Positions 51,247 through 59,773 of a stretch of 64,000 nt of DNA are shown one piece after another; the stretch's first letter is position 1, and the number at the start of each line of letters is the position of its first letter. The position numbers and the translations under genes are program-made. The notes under the pieces were generated by a model. That model searched no databases, had not been told where the DNA came from, and worked only from the letters and a program-made list of their open reading frames with translations. Source of the stretch: Thioalkalivibrio thiocyanodenitrificans ARhD 1 (GTDB lineage Bacteria > Pseudomonadota > Gammaproteobacteria > Ectothiorhodospirales > Ectothiorhodospiraceae); contig NZ_KB900536.1 of NCBI RefSeq assembly GCF_000378965.1, forward strand, positions 1,189,583 through 1,253,582, written 5' to 3'.

Positions 51247-51945
51247 GTGAGCGGCAAGATCGTGGGAATCATGGGGGGCATGGGCCCGGAGGCCACCGTG
51301 GACCTGATGGCGAGGGTCATCAGGGGCACACCGGCCGAAGATGACATCGACCATATCCGCATGGTTGTCGACAACAACCCCAAGGTGCCCTCACGCATCA
51401 GGGCCCTGCTCGACGGCGGAGGCGAGAGTCCGGTCCACTGTCTGCAGGACATGGCCCGACGGCTGGCCGCCTGGGGCGTGGACTTTCTGGCCATGCCCTG
51501 CAACACCGCCCACTATTTCCACAAGGAGATCCAGGACGCCGTGTCCATTCCGGTTCTGGACATGATCAGCCTGGCCGTGGCGAGGGCCGCTGACAGCAAT
51601 CCCAACGTTGAGTCCGTGGGCCTGCTCGCTTCCACCGCGACGGTCAATCTCGACATCTACGGACCGGCGGCCGCCCAAAGGGGTCTGGCACTCCTGACTC
51701 CGACACCCGCTGTTCAGGCCGACCTGATGGCCGCCATTCGGCGGATCAAGACAGGCAGGTACGGCGAAGAAACGGTAGCGGCGCTGCAAGACGCCGCGGA
51801 AACCCTGGTACAGGGGGGTGCCGGTGCCCTGCTGGTCGCATGCACGGAGTTGTCCGTCCTCTCGCACCGCATCCGGGCCGGCTGCCCCGTACTGGACTCC
51901 GCCCAGATCCTGGCCGAGGCCATCGTCAGGGAAGCCAACCGGTGA
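51247..51945 (+). CDS. Aspartate/glutamate racemase family protein
   Basis: Cofactor-independent amino-acid racemase fold, 232 residues. The family N-terminus KIVGIMGGMGPEATVDLMARVI and both catalytic cysteines are present (MPCNTAHYF and VACTELSVL), so activity is likely; aspartate is the usual substrate of this YgeA-like group. GTG start at 51247, preceded by GGAGG at 51237-51241; an upstream TTG lacks such a site. Confidence 0.93.
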   Translation: MSGKIVGIMGGMGPEATVDLMARVIRGTPAEDDIDHIRMVVDNNPKVPSRIRALLDGGGESPVHCLQDMARRLAAWGVDFLAMPCNTAHYFHKEIQDAVSIPVLDMISLAVARAADSNPNVESVGLLASTATVNLDIYGPAAAQRGLALLTPTPAVQADLMAAIRRIKTGRYGEETVAALQDAAETLVQGGAGALLVACTELSVLSHRIRAGCPVLDSAQILAEAIVREANR

Positions 51946-52113
51946 CTGGCGGAGATGATGACAGGATGGCGCACCTGGGGCGCGCAATCACAGGCCATTC
52001 AGCCTGATCCCGCTCAACCCTTCGCCCGAATCCCGTGGCGATCGGCTGCCGGACTTGATAGCCTCCACCTTAGCGATATCCGCCGCCCGGCACCCACGCT
52101 TGGAGGAGTCCCC

Positions 52114-52638
52114 ATGAGCGAACAGAAGCAGGAAGAGAACACCAAGGACCGCCTTGCCCACGCCTATGACCGCATGCTGGAGCGTGTGCGCCACACGCTG
52201 GACACGGCCGAAAAGAGGGTGGCACCGACCCTGGAGCATGCCCTGAAGGACGCGCGGGAACGGGCGGTGGAACTGGGCGAGATTACGCGCGAGGAAGCGG
52301 ACAAGGTGGCGGATTACGTGCGGCAGGACCTGCACGACATGGCGGAGTATCTCAACGAGACCAGCAGGGACTACCGCGAGTGGTTCCGCATGGACCTCCA
52401 GCTCATCGAGGCGAAGATCATGGACATGCTGGGGTCGATTGCCGACCGTACGCGCGTGGAGATCGCGGAGATCGCGGCCCGGGCCGCGGTGCGGGAACGG
52501 CATACCGGCGAGATCGCCGGTCCGGGGGTGCTGGCATGCACCGGCTGCGGTGAGGAACTGCACTTCAAGACCAGCGGGCACATCCCACCCTGCCCCAAGT
52601 GCCGGAACACCACCTTCCGGCGTATTCGGGGGGAGTGA
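52114..52638 (+). CDS. Zinc-ribbon protein, YbeL-like (DUF1451)
   Basis: 174 residues: a long helical, charged N-terminal part (about 1-140) and a C-terminal zinc ribbon with CTGC and CPKC. Resembles E. coli YbeL, function unknown. Well-placed GGAGGAG precedes the ATG at 52114. Transcribed toward dsrS; followed by two repeat elements. Confidence 0.85.
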   Translation: MSEQKQEENTKDRLAHAYDRMLERVRHTLDTAEKRVAPTLEHALKDARERAVELGEITREEADKVADYVRQDLHDMAEYLNETSRDYREWFRMDLQLIEAKIMDMLGSIADRTRVEIAEIAARAAVRERHTGEIAGPGVLACTGCGEELHFKTSGHIPPCPKCRNTTFRRIRGE

Positions 52639-52665
52639 AAGGCGAACCGTTGCCGGAAAAAACTA

Positions 52666-52754
52666 CGTAGGTTGGGGTGAGCGGAGCGAACCCCAACGGC
52701 CGTGGCGAGACCGATGGCCAATGTTGGGGTTCGCTCCGCTTACCCCAACCTACG
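52666..52754. repeat. Fold-back element F (GTAGGTTGGGG type)
   Basis: Left arm 52666-52697 and right arm 52723-52754 are inverted copies, 31/32 matching, with a 25-nt loop. Each arm is itself a smaller palindrome (GTTGGGG ... CCCCAAC around GAGCGGAGCGA). I recall related sequences from many bacteria. It lies between the convergent ends of the zinc-ribbon gene and dsrS, where it could act as a bidirectional terminator. Confidence 0.93.
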
Positions 52755-52783
52755 GCCGTTCTTGAATTCTGGACAGCTTTTCT

Positions 52784-52813
52784 CGGCGTGCTTTGCGCCT
52801 TTGCGAGAGAAAT
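52784..52813. repeat. Single-armed element G (CGCAAAG words)
   Basis: On the minus strand this reads TCTCGCAAAGGCGCAAAG followed by CACGCCGAG, the same word set as the arms at 41235-41303. Only this arm is clear. It lies just after the dsrS stop codon, in the 200-bp gap shared with element F. Confidence 0.7.
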
Positions 52814-52841
52814 ACTTTCTTCGTCAGCTTCGTGGCTCGGA

Positions 52842-53975
52842 TTACCGGCCGCGCAGACGACGCAGATGGGGCGTCAACGGCACGGTGACCGGCTCGATGC
52901 TGCTGCGCAGCGCGGGCCCCACGGAGTCGGATAGGCCGAAGATGGGGGCGATGAGTTGCTCGCCCACGCAGGCCAGCACCCGCAGGCTCTCCACCAGGGA
53001 GAGATCCTGTTCCGGCAAGCGGGCCTTGAGCGTCGCAAGTTCGCGGCACAGGCGGGGGTCGTTCAGGCAGTCCTCCGGCTGGGCGCAGTCCTCCAGCAGG
53101 GGGGCCATATCCCGGTAGCGTGCCTCGGGGGGCCTGATGGGGGCGAAGTAGTCCTCGATGGCCTCAAAGAGCTGGATCACAACCCCCTGATCGGCGCAAC
53201 GCCGGAACACCCCGTCTACCGTCTCCAGCCAGGCCTGCCCGCGGGGGCTCAGGAGGCGTGCCAGCAGGCCTGCATGTTCGTTCCCCTCCGCTGCCAGTTC
53301 CCCGAGCAGCCCCTCCAGGTCCGCGAAGCGGGGATGCGGCGCTTCTTCCAGGGGCAGGTCGTTCGGCAGGGTCTTGAGAAAGCCCACCCGGTACGCCGGC
53401 TTGCGTTGGCCCCGGGCCCAGAGCTGCTTGCGGGCGGCCTCGTCGATGAGCCCGGGTTGCAGGACCAGGCGTACGGATTCCACCATCTTCTGGGTGTCTT
53501 CTTCATACGGCAGGAATTCCACCAGGAAGTCCGCCAGCACCCGCCCCATCTCCCCCCTCGCCACCCGCTCGCGGGCCAGCATGGCCCGGGCGTGTTCCGG
53601 GGACTGGTCCACCCACCACGCATGGCGGGCGATCTCGTCGGTCAGCCCCTCCGCGTGCACCACGGCGGCCACCGCCTCGGGCTCACCGAGACGCAGCAGT
53701 TTGCCCAGACTGTCGGTGCGCGCGTGCCCCATGCGGGTCCAGCGGTGCATGAAGCGGGGGTAGCCATGGGGGGAACCCAGCACGTGGTTGGAGATCAGCT
53801 CGCGCACCTGGCGCAGGTACTTCTCATCCGGGCAGTTGGGATGGAGCTGCACCTTGGCCTCGCCCTTCCGGGTCAGTGCGACGACCTGCAGCTTGCCCTC
53901 GTCGATGCGCAACGCCCGCAACTCCTGGTTGAGGAGCACGTTCAGGCGCAGGCTGTCTTCCGGGCTCAGGTTCAT
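52842..53975 (-). CDS. dsrS: DsrS-like sulfur metabolism protein
   Basis: 377-residue soluble protein resembling DsrS of purple sulfur bacteria (NLSPEDSLRLNVLLNQELRALRIDE; LGSPHGYPRFMHRWTRMG; LGEPEAVAAVVHAEGL; FLPYEEDTQKMVESVRLVLQPGLI). DsrS closes the dsr cluster in Allochromatium vinosum and its function is unknown. No other dsr gene is next to it here; the upstream neighbours are a VWA/metallopeptidase gene and MoxR, separated by fold-back element H. Recognition is from memory of the family, not a search. Confidence 0.8.
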   Translation of the reverse strand: MNLSPEDSLRLNVLLNQELRALRIDEGKLQVVALTRKGEAKVQLHPNCPDEKYLRQVRELISNHVLGSPHGYPRFMHRWTRMGHARTDSLGKLLRLGEPEAVAAVVHAEGLTDEIARHAWWVDQSPEHARAMLARERVARGEMGRVLADFLVEFLPYEEDTQKMVESVRLVLQPGLIDEAARKQLWARGQRKPAYRVGFLKTLPNDLPLEEAPHPRFADLEGLLGELAAEGNEHAGLLARLLSPRGQAWLETVDGVFRRCADQGVVIQLFEAIEDYFAPIRPPEARYRDMAPLLEDCAQPEDCLNDPRLCRELATLKARLPEQDLSLVESLRVLACVGEQLIAPIFGLSDSVGPALRSSIEPVTVPLTPHLRRLRGR

Positions 53976-54001
53976 CTCATGAACCCTGCCAGTGGCGGGT
54001 A

Positions 54002-54146
54002 AGTGGCAAGTCTCAAGTGGTAAGTCTCAAGTGGCAAGAGCCCCAACCCCCGCCCGCAAGCGGGGCAGGCAGCACACCCGGTTCTTTCCCTCTCCCTCAG
54101 GGAGAGGGTGGTTTCCCTCGCCAGTTGCCACTTGAGACTTGCCACT
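54002..54146. repeat. Fold-back element H, nested (VWA/dsrS gap)
   Basis: Outer arms: AGTGGCAAGTCTCAAGTGG at 54002-54020 and its perfect inverted copy at 54128-54146; the left arm repeats further to about 54040. Nested inside is a second perfect hairpin, CCCTCTCCCT / AGGGAGAGGG at 54088-54108. The outer words match element B. It fills the gap between the two genes. Confidence 0.93.
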
Positions 54147-54150
54147 GCGT

Positions 54151-55425
54151 TCAGTTTAACTGGACGCGCTGCCCCCAGGGCACCGGGCTCTTTCCCTTGA
54201 CCAGCCACACCACGGGGAAATGCGGCGCTAGCGCCGGGAATTCTCCCTGGGCGTCGGTAAAATACACCAGCAGGTCCGGCTGGCGGTCCAGGGTGTCGAT
54301 CCAGTCGAACACGGGTCGGAAATCGGTGCCGCCGCCGCCCTTGAAGGACTCTGGCAGGCGAAGCGCCTCCCACGGCTCGAACACCCAGGGGCCGTCCGGA
54401 TTGAGCGCGTGGTCGCAGCTATGCAGCGAGACCCGGGCACGGATCTGGCCCTTGATGGCGTCCACCTCGGTGATGAAGTCGTTCATCTCCTGGTCGGACA
54501 CCGAGCCGCTGGTGTCCAGCACCACCACCATGTCCAGGTTGTGGCTGCGCAGGCTGGGCAGGATGGCCGGCTCGCCTCGCCTGGACGAGGGACGGTTGTA
54601 ACTGTAGTCGTCCCGGGCCTGGGCGCTCATGTAGCGGGCCAGCAGCATGCGCCACGGCAGTTGGGGCTGCAGCAGGTGGTCCACCAGGCGCGCCATGTCG
54701 CCGCTGAGCTTGCCCGCCTGCATCGCCTGCTGGGCGGCGCCGGCCAGACGCTGCCGCCACTGCACGGCCAACTCCTCGCGTTCCTGATGACTCAGGGGCG
54801 GCGGCGGCTGGCTGCCGCCCTGGTTCTCGTCGGTCTCGGTTTCCGGCCGGTCGCTCTCGTTGCGACCCTGCCCGCGATCCTGTTCCTCATCCTCGTTGCG
54901 GCTGCCGCCGTTGCCCTCGCCGGAATCCGGCGGCGGCTGTCTGCCCCTGCCGCGGCTCTGTTCCTCGGGCCGGTCGTACACATGCTGGTCCAGGGTGGAT
55001 TCGTTCTCGTTATCCTGGATGAAGGGGTAGATCTCCTCGGCGGACATGCCCTCGTAGCTGCGCTCGTAAAGCATCCCCGGCGGCGGGGTGAGGCCGTCGT
55101 TGATGAGAATGGGGTTGATGGCGTAGTCGCAGGCGATGTCCCACAGGTGCTTGACCCGGTGACCGCGCCGGGCGAAGTGGCCGAGTGCGCAGTGCAGGGC
55201 CTCGTGGGCCAGCATGAACTGGGTCTCTGCGAGATTGAGCCTGTCGATGTACTCGGCGTTGTAGTAGAGCTTGCGGGCGTCCACGGCCGTGGTCCTGCAC
55301 CAGTCGCCGGCGGCCTCCAGGGGCAGGCGCAGCACCAGCGCGCCCAGGAAGGGCTTGTCCAGGATCAGGCGCGTGCGCGCCGCCCCGAGCTTGGTTTCCA
55401 CGTCAGGCCTGGTCACGACTGTCAC
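54151..55425 (-). CDS. VWA-like protein with N-terminal HExxH metallopeptidase domain
   Basis: 424 residues. The N-terminal putative metallopeptidase domain carries HEALH at 74-78 (AHEALHCALGHFARRG), a middle acidic, Gln/Arg/Pro-rich linker (about 150-215), and a C-terminal VWA-like domain with the MIDAS motif DTSGS at about residue 300. Proteins of this type pair with MoxR ATPases as chaperone-like systems for metal or cofactor insertion; the client here is unknown, but DsrS is encoded next. GTG start at 55425, 11 bp after moxR; a second GTG at 55416 is possible. Confidence 0.9.
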   Translation of the reverse strand: MTVVTRPDVETKLGAARTRLILDKPFLGALVLRLPLEAAGDWCRTTAVDARKLYYNAEYIDRLNLAETQFMLAHEALHCALGHFARRGHRVKHLWDIACDYAINPILINDGLTPPPGMLYERSYEGMSAEEIYPFIQDNENESTLDQHVYDRPEEQSRGRGRQPPPDSGEGNGGSRNEDEEQDRGQGRNESDRPETETDENQGGSQPPPPLSHQEREELAVQWRQRLAGAAQQAMQAGKLSGDMARLVDHLLQPQLPWRMLLARYMSAQARDDYSYNRPSSRRGEPAILPSLRSHNLDMVVVLDTSGSVSDQEMNDFITEVDAIKGQIRARVSLHSCDHALNPDGPWVFEPWEALRLPESFKGGGGTDFRPVFDWIDTLDRQPDLLVYFTDAQGEFPALAPHFPVVWLVKGKSPVPWGQRVQLN

Positions 55426-55436
55426 TCCCCGCGACC

Positions 55437-56483
55437 TCAGTTCTCGTAGAGCATCAGGTCCGCCACCTCCGTGGCCCAGCGCCCGAACTCCGGCACCGAG
55501 AACAACGGTTCGCCCAGCGCCCGGTGCATGTCCATGATCATCATCACGCCCATCTCACGCTGGGGGAACACGCCGGCGTAGTTGAGGATATTGCCCCAGA
55601 CCACCGGCGCCTCCTCTGCCTCCTGCGCGCGAATCGCCCGACCCACCAGGGCGGCGGCCACGGCGTACTGCAGGTCGATCTCCCGGGGCGCCGGCAGGGC
55701 CTCCCCGGCCACGATGGCATCCAGGTCCGGCAGCTCCTCCAGATGCGCCAGGAAGGCGGCCAGCTCGATGCCCGCCGCCTGGCCCACGCAGGCCTGGAGC
55801 GCGCCCGAGAGCAGCTCGGGTTGCCCCTCGAACTTCTGCAGGGCCCGGTGGGCAAACTCCCAGGAACGGGGCGAAGGAAAGGCGACGGGGTTGTGGGCCG
55901 GATCGAAGTCGAACAGCAGGTCGGGGCGAAACCGGATGAAGGCGATGATGCGATCATCGATACCCGCGCCGTAGGCCCAGGCCGCCCAGTCGTCCACGTT
56001 CAGATCGACCTCGAAGTGCGAGAAGCGGTTGGCCAGCGGCGCGGGCATGGTGTAGGTCACACCCCGGTCTCCCTGGCGGTTGCCGGCGGCGAAGATGGCC
56101 CAGCCCGGCGGCACCTGGTAGTTGCCCAGGCGCCGGTCGAGGATCAGCTGGTAGGCGGCAGCCGAGACACTCGGGGGCGCCGAGGTGATCTCGTCCAGGA
56201 ACAGGATGCCCTCCGGGCCCTGGCGCTCGGCGTCGGGCAGCATGGCGGGGATCGCCCATTCCACCAGGTCGCCGTGCTTGAAAGGGATGCCGCGCAGGTC
56301 CGAGGGCTCCATCTGGGAGAGCCGGATATCGATCAGCGGCACACCGTGCTTCGCCGCCACCTGGGTGATCATCTGGGACTTGCCCACCCCCGGCGGGCCC
56401 CACAGCATTACGGGGGTGTGGTGCCCCGAACGGGTACTCTCGAACTCCCGGTCCAGCACTTGCAGCAACTGCGCGGGTCGCAT
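55437..56483 (-). CDS. MoxR-family AAA+ ATPase
   Basis: 348 residues: Walker A GPPGVGKS at 29-36, Walker B ILFLDE at about 93-98, sensor region WAIFAAGNRQGDRGVTYTMPAPLANRFSHFEV. Works with the downstream VWA-like protein as an ATP-driven assembly or activation factor (inference from the family pairing). The 208-bp gap upstream shows no gene; TTGCGG with TGTAAC about 16 bp downstream is a possible promoter on the minus strand. Confidence 0.94.
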   Translation of the reverse strand: MRPAQLLQVLDREFESTRSGHHTPVMLWGPPGVGKSQMITQVAAKHGVPLIDIRLSQMEPSDLRGIPFKHGDLVEWAIPAMLPDAERQGPEGILFLDEITSAPPSVSAAAYQLILDRRLGNYQVPPGWAIFAAGNRQGDRGVTYTMPAPLANRFSHFEVDLNVDDWAAWAYGAGIDDRIIAFIRFRPDLLFDFDPAHNPVAFPSPRSWEFAHRALQKFEGQPELLSGALQACVGQAAGIELAAFLAHLEELPDLDAIVAGEALPAPREIDLQYAVAAALVGRAIRAQEAEEAPVVWGNILNYAGVFPQREMGVMMIMDMHRALGEPLFSVPEFGRWATEVADLMLYEN

Positions 56484-56691
56484 ATCTCTCTCTCGGTTTT
56501 GCCTTCGGTTAACCTGCTGAGGTTACAGGATCGGGCCCTTGGACCGCAAAACGGAGGGTTATTCCGGGTGTGAGGGGGGGGCACCCTGACGGCTGCTCGA
56601 TGCACAACCCTTCCCGCCGGCCACGCGCGCACATGCGGACCGGAGATCCGCGCGGCATGGCGCCCGCGGGCGTGCCGTACGTCAGCGGTCA

Positions 56692-58227
56692 TCATCCCCG
56701 CGTTCTCCCTGTGTCCTCCATCACTTTCGGTGGCGGCGCCCGACGGCTGAGGAGCAGCAGGCCGAAGGTGAGCAGCAGGGCGGCTCCATTACCCCACCGG
56801 CCGAAGGGCGTGAGCCCCGACCGGAGCCGGGCCTCGGCGGTGAGCACATGGGTCTCGAACTGAGGCGAAGTGGCAATCAGTTCACCGCGATGACCGATGA
56901 CGGCGGAAACCCCCGTGTTGGTCGCCCGAAGCATGTCGCGGCCGGTCTCCAGCGAACGCATGCGGGCGATCTCGAGATGCTGATGGGGGGCGATGGAATC
57001 ACCGAACCAGGCATCGTTGCTCACGTTGACGAGCAACTGCGCCTCGGGCAGGGCCTGGATGACCTGTCCGCCGAAGGCATCCTCGTAGCACACCGAGGTA
57101 CCGACGATGATGCCGCCCACATCCAGCAGCGGACGACCGCTGCCGGGCGACAGGTCGGACATGGGTATGTCCAGGTAATCATCCAGCCACATCAGCAGGC
57201 CGCGCAGCGGCAGATACTCCCCGAAGGGCACGAGATGACGCTTGTGGTAGGCGGCGGGATGCCCGGTCACATGGACGATGCTGTTGTACATGTCCCCGGT
57301 GGCGAACCGGTACACGAAGATTCCCGTCACCAGCGCGCCGCCCGCGGCCTCCACCTCGGCGGCGATCTCCGTCATCGGCTCCTCAACCTCGTGGTAGAAG
57401 GTGGGAATGGCCGTTTCCGGCCACAGGACGATATCCGAACCCAGTGCCTGCCGGGTGAGCCCGCCATAAAGCTCCAGTGCCTCTTCCACCGCATCTGGCC
57501 CCCACTTTTCCTTCTGGTCCACGTTGCCCTGGACAAGACTCACGGTGATGGGCTCCCCGTCGACCCCGGTCCACTCGATACGGGCAAGACCGACGCCCAG
57601 CGCCCAGACGAGCGCCAGTGCCGCCAGCCCGCCGCCCAGCGTACGCAGTGACCATCGCACCACCATCCAGGCCAGCAACCCCGCCATGAGCGCCGCCGCC
57701 AGGCTGGCCCCGTACGCGCCCAGCACGGGCACATAGCCCGCCAGAGCCGTATCCACGTGGGCAGTGCCCAGCAGCAACCAGGGGAAGCCGGTGAGAAACC
57801 ATCCGCGCCACCATTCGAACAGCACCCATGCGGCGGGGAAACACACCGCGAGCGCCAGCCCCGGCAGACGCGGCCCGAAGCGGGCCAGCAAGTAGCCCAG
57901 CAGCGCGGGATAGAGCGCCAGGAAGGCGACGAACAACGCGGTGATGAACGCCGCAAGCGGGGCGATGGCCGCGCCGAACAGGTACAGGCTGTGGTAGATC
58001 CAGTGCACCCCCGCGCCGAACATGCCCAGACCGAACAGATACCCCAGCCAGGCAGCGCGACCCGGTGTCCGGTCCCACCAAAGCAGGAACAGCAACGCCG
58101 GGGCAAGGATGCTCAAGGGGCGAAGGGCATAGGGCGCGAACGCCAGCGCAAGCAGCACACCGGCCAGCAGGGCCAGTGCATCGGACAAACGGGGACGGGC
58201 CTCGAGAATGGCGATCACCGGGTTCAT
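56692..58227 (-). CDS. lnt: Apolipoprotein N-acyltransferase
   Basis: Adds the third acyl chain to lipoproteins in the inner membrane. 511 residues: about eight N-terminal membrane segments and a periplasmic nitrilase-like domain with the catalytic triad Glu271 (LWPETA), Lys329 (YHKRHLVPFGEY) and Cys380 (SVCYEDAF). Last gene of the miaB-phoH-ybeY-corC-lnt order. No ribosome-binding site is visible before the ATG at 58227, close to element I. Confidence 0.97.
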   Translation of the reverse strand: MNPVIAILEARPRLSDALALLAGVLLALAFAPYALRPLSILAPALLFLLWWDRTPGRAAWLGYLFGLGMFGAGVHWIYHSLYLFGAAIAPLAAFITALFVAFLALYPALLGYLLARFGPRLPGLALAVCFPAAWVLFEWWRGWFLTGFPWLLLGTAHVDTALAGYVPVLGAYGASLAAALMAGLLAWMVVRWSLRTLGGGLAALALVWALGVGLARIEWTGVDGEPITVSLVQGNVDQKEKWGPDAVEEALELYGGLTRQALGSDIVLWPETAIPTFYHEVEEPMTEIAAEVEAAGGALVTGIFVYRFATGDMYNSIVHVTGHPAAYHKRHLVPFGEYLPLRGLLMWLDDYLDIPMSDLSPGSGRPLLDVGGIIVGTSVCYEDAFGGQVIQALPEAQLLVNVSNDAWFGDSIAPHQHLEIARMRSLETGRDMLRATNTGVSAVIGHRGELIATSPQFETHVLTAEARLRSGLTPFGRWGNGAALLLTFGLLLLSRRAPPPKVMEDTGRTRG

Positions 58228-58251
58228 CGGGTCAGTGCGGGATGAAGGCGC

Positions 58252-58340
58252 GGTTCAAGGTTCAACGTTCAAAGTTCAAGGGGGTGGCGGGCCACTGGTT
58301 GTCCCTTTGAACCTTGAACCTTGACCCTTGAACCTTGAGT
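58252..58340. repeat. Fold-back element I (corC/lnt gap), unit GGTTCAA
   Basis: Left arm 58252-58280 (GGTTCAA, GGTTCAA, CGTTCAA, AGTTCAA) faces a longer right arm at 58305-58340 made of TTGAACC and TTGACCC words. The pairing is good but not perfect. The right arm ends directly at the corC stop codon. Confidence 0.92.
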
Positions 58341-59204
58341 TCACCCATCCGGCTGCTCCGTGTCCTCCCGCAGACGCATTTCCAGAAGGTGAACACGGCG
58401 GTTGTCGGCGCGCAGGACGCGCACGTGAAAGCGGTCGAAGTCCAGTTCGTCGCCGCGCTTGGGCACATGGCCGAAACGGTTGACCACCAGCCCGCCGATG
58501 GTGTCGAACTCCTCCTCGCTGTACTCCGCGGAGAAGTACTGATTGAACTCGTCGATGGGAGTGAGCGCCTTGACCGTGTAGCGGCCGCTGGGGTGACGCA
58601 TGATGTGCGTGAGATAATCCTCAATGTCGTGCTCATCATCGATCTCGCCGACGATCTGTTCCAGCACATCCTCGATGGTCACGAGCCCCGCCACGCCGCC
58701 ATACTCATCCACCACGATGGCCATGTGGTTGCGGCTGTTGCGGAATTCCTTGAGCAGCACGTTGAGGCGCTTGCTCTCCGGCACAAACACCGCCGGGCGC
58801 AGCACATCGCGCATGGCGAAGTCCTCCTGGGCGCCTTCGAGGAAATAGCGCAGGAGATCCTTGGCCAGAAGGACACCCAGCACCTCGTCCCGGCTGTCTC
58901 CGACGACCGGGAAACGGGAATGGGCGGAATCGGTGATGACCGGCAGGATGTCGTGCAGCGAAGCGTCGCTTTGCACCACGTCCATCTGCGGCCGGGGGAC
59001 CATGATGTCACGCACCTGCATCTCCGAGACCTGGAGCACGCCCTCGAGCATCCCCAGTGAATCGGGATCCAGGATCTCCCGCTGCTGTGCATTGCGCAGC
59101 AGTTCCACCAGCTGCCCCCGGTCCCGGGGCTCGCCGGTAAAAACAAGGCTCAGGCGTTCCAGCCAGGTGCGTAAGGGAGGTTCGTTGCGGGACTGGTCGT
59201 TCAT
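58341..59204 (-). CDS. corC: CorC/YbeX-family CBS-domain protein
   Basis: 287 residues: two CBS domains (VRDIMVPRPQMDVVQSDASLHDILPVI; FVPESKRLNVLLKEFRNSRNHMAIVVDEYGGVAGLVTIEDVLEQIVGEI) and a C-terminal CorC_HlyC domain. Linked to magnesium/cobalt efflux and, in the YbeX context, to ribosome metabolism. Position after ybeY is conserved. ATG at 59204; no ribosome-binding site is seen, and the preceding bases belong to element J. Confidence 0.95.
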   Translation of the reverse strand: MNDQSRNEPPLRTWLERLSLVFTGEPRDRGQLVELLRNAQQREILDPDSLGMLEGVLQVSEMQVRDIMVPRPQMDVVQSDASLHDILPVITDSAHSRFPVVGDSRDEVLGVLLAKDLLRYFLEGAQEDFAMRDVLRPAVFVPESKRLNVLLKEFRNSRNHMAIVVDEYGGVAGLVTIEDVLEQIVGEIDDEHDIEDYLTHIMRHPSGRYTVKALTPIDEFNQYFSAEYSEEEFDTIGGLVVNRFGHVPKRGDELDFDRFHVRVLRADNRRVHLLEMRLREDTEQPDG

Positions 59205-59213
59205 GAAGACGCT

Positions 59214-59306
59214 AGATACAAGACAGAGCGACGGGGCCAGACATTCGACTGGCAAAGGACCCGAACGTCCCTTCTCGCCTCTTGGATCTTGTATCTTGTC
59301 TCTTGC
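59214..59306. repeat. Fold-back element J (ybeY/corC gap), unit ACAAGAT
   Basis: AGATACAAGA at 59214-59223 has a perfect inverted copy at 59287-59296; the right arm extends further with TTGGATC, TTGTATC, TTGTCTC words to about 59306. The same words as element D within lptE. The loop is ordinary sequence. Confidence 0.85.
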
Positions 59307-59316
59307 TCATTTGTGC

Positions 59317-59763
59317 TCATTCATACGGATTGTCATAACCCAGCCTGTCCAGAATCATAATCTCAAGCGCCTCCATGCGCCTGGCATCGATCTCTTCAAC
59401 ATGGTCATAGCCCTGCAGATGCAACATGCCGTGCACCACCATGTGCGCCCAATGGGCCTCGGGCGTCTTGCCCTGTTCGGCGGCCTCGCGGGCCACCACG
59501 GGTGCGCAGATGACCAGATCCCCCAGGTGTGCTTCGTCGATACCCGGCGGCGCCTCGAAAGGAAACGACAGCACGTTGGTGGCACCCTCCTTGTGGCGGT
59601 ACGCCATGTTCATCCCGGCGCTCTCCGCCTCATCCACCAGCCGGATGACGACCGATACGTCCCGGCCCTGCGGCCGACACGCGGACGCCCAGCCCGCCAG
59701 CTTGCCGGCTTCAGGTACCCCGTCCGCCGTTGTGGCCGTCTGGATCTCCGGACGCAGGGTCAT
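59317..59763 (-). CDS. ybeY: Endoribonuclease YbeY
   Basis: Metal-dependent RNase in 16S rRNA 3'-end maturation and ribosome quality control. 148 residues; the zinc site H-x3-H-x5-H is intact in HGMLHLQGYDH. ATG at 59763 lies 10 bp after the phoH stop; an upstream ATG at 59796 would overlap phoH. Confidence 0.96.
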   Translation of the reverse strand: MTLRPEIQTATTADGVPEAGKLAGWASACRPQGRDVSVVIRLVDEAESAGMNMAYRHKEGATNVLSFPFEAPPGIDEAHLGDLVICAPVVAREAAEQGKTPEAHWAHMVVHGMLHLQGYDHVEEIDARRMEALEIMILDRLGYDNPYE

Positions 59764-59773
59764 GGGGTGACAC

